The notes below the pieces were generated by a model. That model ran no database searches and was not told where the DNA came from. It worked only from the letters and a program-made list of their open reading frames with translations. A stretch of 64,000 nucleotides of DNA, from NCBI RefSeq assembly GCF_006538345.1, contig NZ_BJKL01000001.1, positions 558,001-622,000 of the forward strand, read 5' to 3'. Position numbers and translations under genes: made by a program. This stretch comes from Alteromonas sp. KUL49. GTDB lineage: Bacteria > Pseudomonadota > Gammaproteobacteria > Enterobacterales > Alteromonadaceae. Positions 57,420 to 64,000 of this stretch are shown in pieces (position 1 is the stretch's first letter; each line of letters starts with the position of its first letter).

Positions 57420-57580
57420 ACTAAGCCATTCTGTTTGGGAATAGCTCGATTTGCTACAAAAAGATAACAAACTAGGGGGATAAAGGCTGTTTTCTATGGA
57501 CGGGGAAACTTGCGCAACAAGTGACACTCAACGGGGACAAGATTTCTAGCCTATTGCATGAATATCCACAAAAAAATTTA

Positions 57581-58741
57581 CTATTCGTCCACTGAAGTTA
57601 CTGGAAGGGTGAAAATATCAACAGTTTTTAGACGTTCTAACGCATTAGTAGGGTAGGACTGCTCGGTTAGAATAGGCTTCACCTCACTAAACTCTACTAG
57701 TTTAGATCTGTGTAGCATTCTAATCTGGGCATAGGTGCTTGCTTGTTTGAGCAATTTAGGCAAAGTGCCTTCGGTTAGGGCTGGATTATCAGCGCATTCT
57801 CGCATTGCATGGGATATGGGCAATCGTTTGAGCAAGAGATGTTCAAACATATCAGCAGACACTTTATGAGCGAGTTCGTCCTGTAGTGTCATTAAAAACA
57901 AGGGAGAGGGAGTAATTTGCTGGAGTGCAGCGAATTTAGTGGTCTCTTTGTCTTGTTGCGTTTCGCGAAGCATGTGTTGGTGCACCATATCAAACAAGCG
58001 AAAATACAAGCGTATGATGGCGCAGCGGCCAAAGAAACTAAACATCGAGAAAATATAGGCATGATCGCGATTCAGGGAATAAAAAGGAGCTAGCTCTCGT
58101 GCAGTCACTGATGTTGCGTGCGCGAAACGCGTTAAATTGACCTTAATGTTTGGGTAAGGATCAGTCACCTGTGGCATTGCGCGCTTTAATATCAGCGAAG
58201 GAAGCAATACGCGCAAGTTTTCTATACCTAGAAAGCTCAATGCGGTTTTCATCGTCTCAACAACGATAACCTTTCCTTTATTGTCTTTACGGCGGAATCT
58301 CGGCGAATTTACGATTTGCATTAAATCGTCATACAACCATGGCAAGGCTTCAGCGTGAGGGAGTAATTTAGATACGGAAGCAACGCGTACAGACAAGGCG
58401 TCGATTAACCCACCGATTTCCTCTGAGAGCTGTAAGGTGTCTTGGAAGACATCTGACGTATAAGACAAGCTTTCAGTAATTTCTGACAATAGAACGTCGT
58501 GAAGCTCACTGTTTACTTTAGCGACATAGGCGGCTTCAGATTGTGCCTGTTTCCGTTTACTCTCACGGGCAATTCGCTCAACATCGAGAAGACGACGACG
58601 AGCATCGCCCTGCTCAGATTGGTCGAATCTAACTTCTGCTGGACCTTGCTTACCCAATATCTTTTGTATTTGAGATGGCGAGATTAATAGCCGTTCGAAT
58701 CTCTCATCAACCGAGGGTCTGGTTGACGTGGGATTGGTCAT
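57581..58741 (-). CDS. HDOD domain protein
   Basis: A 386-residue cytoplasmic protein. The N-terminal third is charged and helical (DARRRLLDVERIARESKRKQAQSEA). From about residue 115 it matches the HDOD domain, a signalling relative of HD hydrolases: LMQIVNSPRFRRKDNKGKVIVVE and TALSFLGIENLRVLLPSLIL. The usual HD catalytic pair is absent, as in all HDOD proteins. These proteins take part in signalling or regulation, but exact roles vary. I chose ATG 58741 (MTNPTSTRPSVDERF); the frame extends to 58798. It is a single gene. Confidence 0.75.
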   Translation of the reverse strand: MTNPTSTRPSVDERFERLLISPSQIQKILGKQGPAEVRFDQSEQGDARRRLLDVERIARESKRKQAQSEAAYVAKVNSELHDVLLSEITESLSYTSDVFQDTLQLSEEIGGLIDALSVRVASVSKLLPHAEALPWLYDDLMQIVNSPRFRRKDNKGKVIVVETMKTALSFLGIENLRVLLPSLILKRAMPQVTDPYPNIKVNLTRFAHATSVTARELAPFYSLNRDHAYIFSMFSFFGRCAIIRLYFRLFDMVHQHMLRETQQDKETTKFAALQQITPSPLFLMTLQDELAHKVSADMFEHLLLKRLPISHAMRECADNPALTEGTLPKLLKQASTYAQIRMLHRSKLVEFSEVKPILTEQSYPTNALERLKTVDIFTLPVTSVDE

Positions 58742-58919
58742 CGTAAACTTACTCCTGCTACTGATTCTTGCATGCTTTTCAGCATAATCTATAAACATAC
58801 TACAAAGCCTACGAACTCGGGTACTAACAATCTAAAAACGCGTTTGAATGATTTATCGACAATTTCAGCGAAATCTTGACGTATTGTAACGATTATTATC
58901 GACTAAGAGGTATGATTAG

Positions 58920-59513
58920 TTAAGCTTTAGTATAGGATGCGTTTATAAAGGCTTGAAGAATATCATGCCCATGTTCGGTAAGCAGAGATTCTGGATGAAA
59001 CTGTACGCCCCAAAGGGGTAGTGATTTGTGAGAAATCCCCATCACTTCCTTTTTCCCCGCATCTGTTATACACCAAGCGTCAACTGAGAATTCGTCAGGA
59101 ATAGTATCTTGAGCGAGTACCAATGAATGGTAACGTGTTGCACTAAAACCTTGTGGCAGGCCTTCGAACAATCCCGTATTTGCATGCGATACAGGAGAGA
59201 CCTTTCCGTGTTTAATTTCGAGCGCCGATGTTACTTGTGCGCCAAACACTTGTCCTATTGCCTGATGCCCCAGACAGACACCTAGCAGTGGAATTTTGCC
59301 AGCAAATTTTTCAATGACGTTCAGACTAATGCCCGCTTCGTTAGGCGTGCAGGGGCCTGGGGAAATAACTAGATGGGAGGGTGCCAGCGTAGCTATTTCA
59401 TCGAGGGTTATTGCATTGTTGCGTACGACACGCACGTCACAGCCCAACTCGACAAAATAGCGAGCAAGGTTGTGAGTAAACGAATCGAAATTGTCGATAA
59501 TCAGTAGCACCAA
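58920..59513 (-). CDS. pabA: aminodeoxychorismate/anthranilate synthase glutamine amidotransferase subunit
   Basis: A 197-residue class I amidotransferase that hands ammonia from glutamine to PabB (folate) or TrpE (tryptophan). The catalytic Cys is in LLGVCLGHQAIGQ, and His and Glu in VQFHPESLL. ISPGPCTPNEAGIS is also conserved. Sequence and the nearby astC/argD gene favour PabA; the enzyme may serve both pathways because no other copy can be checked here. It lies 26 bases after trpS on the same strand. Confidence 0.9.
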   Translation of the reverse strand: MVLLIIDNFDSFTHNLARYFVELGCDVRVVRNNAITLDEIATLAPSHLVISPGPCTPNEAGISLNVIEKFAGKIPLLGVCLGHQAIGQVFGAQVTSALEIKHGKVSPVSHANTGLFEGLPQGFSATRYHSLVLAQDTIPDEFSVDAWCITDAGKKEVMGISHKSLPLWGVQFHPESLLTEHGHDILQAFINASYTKA

Positions 59514-59539
59514 GGCGCTCCTAATGACAAAGAGTAAAA

Positions 59540-60547
59540 CTAGGGGCGTGCAATAAATCCTACAGCGTCATACACTTTTTTGAGCGTTGCTTCTGCTTTT
59601 GCAGAGGCTTTTTCAGCGCCATTTCGCATGACTTCGTCTAAGTAGGCTCGATCACTGCGAAGCTCTGTATAGCGCTCTTGAATTGGCGTGATTAATGACA
59701 CAACTGCTTCAGCCACATCACCTTTCAAATGACCATACATCTTATCTTCGTATTCAGGAACGAGTGCATCTACTGTTTTACCGGTAACCAAAGACAGTAA
59801 GGTTAACAAGTTCGACACGCCGGCTTTTTCCGCTGGGTCATAATAAATACGTGCTTGTTCGTCTGAATCTGTAACTGCGCGTTTTATTTTCTTGGTAATC
59901 TTTTTGGGATCTTCAAGTAGACCAATGAAATTGTTTGGGTTTGAGTCAGACTTAGACATTTTTCTGTCTGGTTCTTGTAAACTCATGATTCGAGCACCAA
60001 ACTCAGGAATATAAGGGTCAGGTAGCTGGAACACGTCACCATAGATATTGTTAAATCGCGTTGCAATGTCGCGAGTTAACTCTAGGTGTTGCTTCTGGTC
60101 TTCCCCAACAGGCACCTTATCAGCCTGATAAAGCAGTATATCTGCCGCTTGTAGTACAGGGTAGCTGTACAAGCCCACGTTGATGTTATTCACGTTTTTA
60201 GCCGACTTGTCTTTAAACTGTGTCATGCGGTTCAACTCGCCCATTTGCGCGTAGCAGTTAAGCACCCACGAGAGTTGAGCGTGTTCTGGAACGTGAGATT
60301 GCACAAATAAAGTGCTTTTCTGTGGGTCGATGCCACATGCTAAGTACAAAGCAAGACCGTCTAAGCAAGCATTGTAAAGTTGTTCAGGCTCTTGACGCAC
60401 GGTAATAGCATGCAAGTCCACTAGCATATATAAGCAGTCGTGATCGTCTTGCATGGATACCCATTGTTTAAGCGCACCCATGTAATTGCCAAGGGTTAGT
60501 TGACCAGAGGGCTGGCAACCACTTAAAACAACTGGATTGTTACTCAT
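59540..60547 (-). CDS. trpS: tryptophanyl-tRNA synthetase
   Basis: A 335-residue class I synthetase that charges tRNA-Trp. The HIGH-type motif reads [11 protein letters not shown] and the KMSKS motif is exact in [11 protein letters not shown]. The tryptophan pocket region ([29 protein letters not shown]) is conserved. It lies between rpe and pabA on the same strand. In many gammaproteobacteria gph lies between rpe and trpS; it is missing here, and the gap is only 33 bases. Confidence 0.97.
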   Translation of the reverse strand: MSNNPVVLSGCQPSGQLTLGNYMGALKQWVSMQDDHDCLYMLVDLHAITVRQEPEQLYNACLDGLALYLACGIDPQKSTLFVQSHVPEHAQLSWVLNCYAQMGELNRMTQFKDKSAKNVNNINVGLYSYPVLQAADILLYQADKVPVGEDQKQHLELTRDIATRFNNIYGDVFQLPDPYIPEFGARIMSLQEPDRKMSKSDSNPNNFIGLLEDPKKITKKIKRAVTDSDEQARIYYDPAEKAGVSNLLTLLSLVTGKTVDALVPEYEDKMYGHLKGDVAEAVVSLITPIQERYTELRSDRAYLDEVMRNGAEKASAKAEATLKKVYDAVGFIARP

Positions 60548-60580
60548 AACTATTACCTGTATTCGTTATTAATTCTAAAT

Positions 60581-61258
60581 TTATACAAGAGTTGCTTTTG
60601 CCAACTCTTGACGCATGTCGTCAATGACCGCCTTGTAATCGGGCTGAGAAAATATTGCCGAGCCCGCCACAAACATATCGGCACCAGCGTCTGCAATGGC
60701 GCGAATATTATCGACTTTTACGCCGCCGTCAATTTGTAATCGAATATCCAAGCCACTATCTGAGATTCGCTGCTTTACCAAGCGCAGTTTATCGAGGGTG
60801 GTTGGGATAAAAGACTGCCCGCCAAACCCCGGGTTAACCGACATCAATAGTATGTGATGAAGTTTATCCATCACATGATCTAAGTAGTGCAGCGGTGTTG
60901 CCGGATTAAACACCAGACCAGGCTTACAACCCAAATCGATGATCAACTGTAATGAGCGGTCGATATGTTCTGATGCTTCTGGATGAAAACTAATAAAGCT
61001 CGCTCCCGCTTCAGCAAACTGCACAATCATGTCATCAACAGGCTTTACCATTAAATGCACATCTATTGGCGCAGTAACACCATAGTCTCTTAGTGCTTTA
61101 CAAATCATGGGGCCAAACGTGAGGTTAGGTACGTAGTGGTTATCCATGACATCGAAATGCACGATATCGGCACCAGCCTCCAGTACCTTGGCTACATCTT
61201 CACCAAGACGAGCAAAGTCGGCAGATAAAATAGAGGGGGCAATCAAGTGTGAGGGCAT
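60581..61258 (-). CDS. rpe: ribulose-phosphate 3-epimerase
   Basis: It interconverts ribulose 5-phosphate and xylulose 5-phosphate. The 225-residue TIM barrel shows [13 protein letters not shown], metal ligands in [17 protein letters not shown] and DVHLMV, and the phosphate site in LQIDGGVK and FVAGSAIF. I chose ATG 61258, the family N-terminus; the frame is open to 61327. It is the first of rpe-trpS-pabA. Confidence 0.96.
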   Translation of the reverse strand: MPSHLIAPSILSADFARLGEDVAKVLEAGADIVHFDVMDNHYVPNLTFGPMICKALRDYGVTAPIDVHLMVKPVDDMIVQFAEAGASFISFHPEASEHIDRSLQLIIDLGCKPGLVFNPATPLHYLDHVMDKLHHILLMSVNPGFGGQSFIPTTLDKLRLVKQRISDSGLDIRLQIDGGVKVDNIRAIADAGADMFVAGSAIFSQPDYKAVIDDMRQELAKATLV

Positions 61259-61449
61259 TGCAAATCTCTTTTCAAAGCAGGCGCGGTAGCGACGAAACAT
61301 TAAGTATACCCAAAACAACAAGCGCATAAAAAGCCGTTGTATCTAATTTTTGAGCTGGAACAGCGTAAATATGTGTTAGAAGGGCTTGTCCATTACTCCC
61401 GTCTGTTTATAATAAGTCTAAAATTTAAACTGATTGAAAGGCATTCAGG

Positions 61450-61749
61450 ATGAAATATCGCTCAATTGCGGCAATTGCTTTGGTGGCATCGGTGGTTACC
61501 CTTGCTTCGGGCGTGAGTCTGTCTGCCAAACAGTCAGTATGCGACTTCCAGCCTGTTAGTGCATTTAACCCTGCGCTTCCCGCTAGCCATGTTGAAAATC
61601 AGTGTGCCCGCGACCGAGATGGTGTAGAGCAAGTGAGTTGGTTGTCTTGGATTGCTGGTCAATCGTCTTCCTATCAATTTCATTTCATCGACCTTCTTGA
61701 ATTGCTTCATCGAGGTGATGTACCTAAATCAAACTTTTCAAACGATTAA
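61450..61749 (+). CDS. small exported protein of unknown function
   Basis: A 99-residue precursor with an N-terminal signal sequence (MKYRSIAAIALVASVVTLASG, cleavage near SLSA|KQ). The mature part has two Cys (QSVCDF and ENQCARD) and WLSWIAGQSSSYQFHFIDLLELL. Its stop codon overlaps the start of the DUF2970 gene (TAATG), so the two are translationally coupled. I do not recognise the family. It is divergent from rpe. Confidence 0.65.
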   Translation: MKYRSIAAIALVASVVTLASGVSLSAKQSVCDFQPVSAFNPALPASHVENQCARDRDGVEQVSWLSWIAGQSSSYQFHFIDLLELLHRGDVPKSNFSND

Positions 61750-61952
61750 TGCTAGTGCCTAAGCAAGTTACAGGCTTGTGGTCAGTGATATGTAGTGTGC
61801 TCGCAAGTGCGTTTGGTGTTCAGAGTCACGACAACTATCAAAGAGATTTTACTACGGGAAGGTTCATTAGCTTTGTTGCTGTGGGAATTATCGCCTTTAT
61901 TATTTTTATCGCAGCGTTACTCTTGTTGGCGAAGTGGGTGACTACCGTTTAA
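61749..61952 (+). CDS. DUF2970 family small membrane protein
   Basis: A 67-residue protein with one C-terminal membrane helix (FVAVGIIAFIIFIAALLLLA) and the DUF2970 pattern in the N-terminal half (LWSVICSVLASAFGVQSHDNYQRDF). The family is common in Alteromonadales and relatives and has no known role. Its start overlaps the stop of the upstream exported protein gene. It ends 11 bases before the convergent dam gene. Confidence 0.8.
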   Translation: MLVPKQVTGLWSVICSVLASAFGVQSHDNYQRDFTTGRFISFVAVGIIAFIIFIAALLLLAKWVTTV

Positions 61953-61963
61953 CATCACTCAAG

Positions 61964-62806
61964 TTATTTTGCGTCATAAAGCGCGAGCACTTCTTTCACT
62001 TTTTCTCTAGCTTTACCGTTCTGGCTTATCGATCTTTGTACTGAAAAAAGCGACCTTTGGTCAGCAGATGCATATAATTTTTTGGTAAAAGCAACGTAGT
62101 GATTTGAAATGACAGTAGCGACACCTTTGTGCTGTGCGTTGATACTACTTTCAACTAATCTCTCTTGGTCTTCGTCAGAAAACATAGCGCCAGAATAGGC
62201 GGTAAAATTAGAGGTGCGATTTATAGGAGAATAGGGAGGATCGCAATATACCACGTCACCTGAAGTGAGTTGTTCAAAAGCAAGGGTAAAGTCACCGCTA
62301 ATCACTTCTGCACGTTGCAGTTTGTTGGCTAGAAAGTCTATTTCGTCACTCGGGAAATAAGGCTTTTTATAACGACCAAATGGGACATTGTACCCACCTG
62401 ACTTATTGTACCTACACAATCCGTTATAACCGTGTCTATTGAGGTACAAGAACAGTATCGCTCTTTCATACGAATCAGTGTTGTCGTTAAAACGTTGGCG
62501 AAGCTCGTAATATTTATCTGCAGTGTTATTCTTCTGGTTGAACAAATGCTGTGCATCTTTTTTAAAAGAAAGTGGCGAATGCTTTACCGCGTTGAATAGC
62601 GCAACAAGATCTTTATTGGTGTCGCAAAGCAGATATTCTTCGAAATCGAGATTGAGAAAAACGGAACCACCGCCAACAAAAGGTTCAACCAAGCGCTTTT
62701 TACCTTTAGACGGCAGCATTGCTCTAATATGTTTGAGCACTCGTTTTTTACCGCCAGGCCATTTCAATGGAGAGCGTATATCGGTTTTTATGTTTTTATC
62801 GATCAC
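61964..62806 (-). CDS. dam: DNA adenine methylase (GATC)
   Basis: Dam methylates adenine in GATC, marking the parent strand for mismatch repair and timing replication. The 280-residue protein has LKWPGGKKRVLKHI (S-adenosylmethionine motif FxGGK type) near the N-terminus and the catalytic DPPYSP in GDVVYCDPPYSP. The order damX-dam-rpe-trpS is the one seen in Vibrio and relatives. The start is GTG 62806, without a clear ribosome site, and the N-terminus (MIDKNIKTDIRS) is a little longer than in E. coli. Confidence 0.94.
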   Translation of the reverse strand: MIDKNIKTDIRSPLKWPGGKKRVLKHIRAMLPSKGKKRLVEPFVGGGSVFLNLDFEEYLLCDTNKDLVALFNAVKHSPLSFKKDAQHLFNQKNNTADKYYELRQRFNDNTDSYERAILFLYLNRHGYNGLCRYNKSGGYNVPFGRYKKPYFPSDEIDFLANKLQRAEVISGDFTLAFEQLTSGDVVYCDPPYSPINRTSNFTAYSGAMFSDEDQERLVESSINAQHKGVATVISNHYVAFTKKLYASADQRSLFSVQRSISQNGKAREKVKEVLALYDAK

Positions 62807-63005
62807 GCGTAGTTCGCTTCTGTTCTCTTCATGCTTAAATCAACAACGCTCTGCTCGAAAAAAGGACAAAAGATGTGATGTGCTACCATTTTTCGAAATG
62901 CAGTTTTAATTTACGCTCAAGAGCAAGATTGTATCGCCCATCGATCTGCGTCACAACCTTGAAAGTCCCGTCATCTGTGTTTATTTATCAATAAACTAGT
63001 AAGTG

Positions 63006-64000
63006 CTATCGTTGGACGGCAATTTCGCTCAGAATTTGATTGCCCTGTTTAATGAATGCGTCGCTTTTATTGGGGTAGTCGGGAAGTAAAGCAATCGCTG
63101 ACCTTGCTTCAACAAGCGATGGATAGGTTTGGTGAAATACCACTACGAACCAATCACCGCCATATCGTTGCGTAACGTATACGTGGGTAACGTTTGACAG
63201 CCTATTGCTCTCGACAAATGTTGTGACTGCAGAGCTGTCTTTCATGCCAACAAGTTGAATGACATAGTCGGTAGGGGTAAGCCACTGCTGAAAAAACTCA
63301 GGTGTTTGAGCGGGTGGGTTGGAAGTCTCAACAACGGTACTAGCCTCAATGGGAGGCTCCATCTCTTCAGCGGCGTTCGAATCGCTCACCTCGGCATTTA
63401 TATCGGCAATGTCCGAATCAATTGCTGTGAGTTGCTGTGTATCGTCAAGGCTATCTATGGCATCTTGCCAGCTTGACGCCAGTGCGGTTTCTGAGGTTGC
63501 GGATTGCTCTTCTTCCACTGAAGGAATTATTTCTTCATTGCTAGTGAGTATCTCAGTACCTGAATTGTCTTCTGGTACACCAACCGACTGTGTTAATTCA
63601 GAATAAGCTGACCCCACTTGAGTAGGTGGCTGCTCAGATACGAGAGTAGGGGGCTCTTCAATGGGGTTGAACAGGCCAGAAATATCATCGCTGTATTGCC
63701 ACCCCACCAAACCGACAAATGTCGCTGAAAATATGATTAACATAGCCACGAAAAAGCGTTTTGAAGTGAGCAAATTAGGTGACTTTATGACCGGAAGCGG
63801 TGCAGAGCGTTTGTCCAAATGGGCTTTGAAAGCTAATCTGCGCTCGGCAATCATTTTGTCGAGTTCCGAACCTTCGGGCTGTGCTACTACCGATTGACTG
63901 CTAATGAGTAGAGGAGTGTCGGTGTTTTTTGTGGGAAGCCACGCTTTAGCATTTTCAGACCACTGTGTGTCGGCAAACAAAAGTACGTTCAGATGCTGTT
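63006..64000 (-). CDS. damX: DamX-like SPOR domain protein, 3' part
   Basis: The frame is open to the right edge (no stop between 63006 and 64000), so the N-terminal part lies outside. The visible part has a cytoplasmic stretch, a membrane helix (FFVAMLIIFSATFVGLVGW), an acidic Ser/Glu-rich periplasmic linker, and a C-terminal SPOR domain (DYVIQLVGMKDSSAVTTFVE, then GGDWFVVVFHQTYPSLVEARSAI). SPOR binds denuded peptidoglycan at the division site. Location directly upstream of dam supports DamX. A TTG at 63980 could look like a start but has no ribosome site. Many Alteromonadales and Vibrio DamX proteins have an AAA domain at the N-terminus. Confidence 0.88.
   Translation of the reverse strand, partial: QHLNVLLFADTQWSENAKAWLPTKNTDTPLLISSQSVVAQPEGSELDKMIAERRLAFKAHLDKRSAPLPVIKSPNLLTSKRFFVAMLIIFSATFVGLVGWQYSDDISGLFNPIEEPPTLVSEQPPTQVGSAYSELTQSVGVPEDNSGTEILTSNEEIIPSVEEEQSATSETALASSWQDAIDSLDDTQQLTAIDSDIADINAEVSDSNAAEEMEPPIEASTVVETSNPPAQTPEFFQQWLTPTDYVIQLVGMKDSSAVTTFVESNRLSNVTHVYVTQRYGGDWFVVVFHQTYPSLVEARSAIALLPDYPNKSDAFIKQGNQILSEIAVQR

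Overview
The window looks like a piece of chromosome from a marine gammaproteobacterium of the order Alteromonadales, most likely Alteromonadaceae. The basis is gene content and order: the damX-dam-rpe-trpS block, pabA close to astC/argD, DUF2982 and DUF2970 proteins, several RND pumps, a 7TMR-DISM hybrid kinase, a PEP-CTERM protein and a polyhydroxyalkanoate (PHA) locus. I see no rRNA, tRNA, CRISPR array, insertion sequence, integrase or phage gene. Coding density is high and most genes are chromosomal housekeeping or family-typical accessory genes.

Layout. 1-3.4 kb: end of an RND efflux operon (adaptor, pump). 3.5-14.2 kb: DUF885 lipoprotein, Kdo transferase WaaA, an orphan lipoprotein, a chemoreceptor, an M3 peptidase lipoprotein, PurU and ThpR. 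14.5-18 kb: a PEP-CTERM-like secreted protein with a sigma-54-like promoter, and the helicase HrpB. 18.4-25.5 kb: PHA locus, with phaB on the + strand and, on the - strand, phaC, phaR, two phasins and phaZ (a lytic transglycosylase lies between phaB and phaZ). Three CTGC-N3-GCAG palindromes lie between phaR and the phasins and fit PhaR operators. 25.8-30.6 kb: penicillin-binding protein 1B, two very small exported or membrane proteins, a DMT exporter and a TonB-like orphan. 30.7-35.3 kb: glnK-amtB behind an NtrC/sigma-54 type control region, gamma-glutamyltransferase, and a DyP-type peroxidase homologue lacking the usual catalytic Asp. 35.3-39.4 kb: class III nucleotide cyclase, hemL, pyrB, TetR regulator. 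39.4-43.8 kb: a second RND operon divergent from the TetR gene with a palindromic operator between. 43.9-52.6 kb: DUF2982, a BarA-like hybrid kinase with a 7TM sensor, parC, and a PAS-GGDEF-EAL protein. 52.6-57.3 kb: arginine succinyltransferase pathway genes astC-astA-astD plus a DUF1338 protein. 57.6-64 kb: HDOD protein, pabA, trpS, rpe, a coupled pair of small proteins, dam and the 3' part of damX.

Two genes, phaC and parC, each need one extra base in a homopolymer to read through. parC is essential in most bacteria, so base-calling error in homopolymers is the first explanation for both. The phaC site, however, reads as a U UUU UUA slippery heptamer in the correct phase and deserves a direct check.

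The clearest regulatory circuits visible in the DNA are PhaR autoregulation and phasin control, nitrogen control of glnK-amtB, a local TetR repressor for the second RND pump, and a probable RpoN promoter for the PEP-CTERM protein. I did not find a clearly new multi-gene defence or mobile system. The most unusual items are the phasin with a histone-like tail, the altered DyP active site, the two tiny genes downstream of mrcB, and the hybrid kinase that joins a 7TM sensor to a BarA-type relay.
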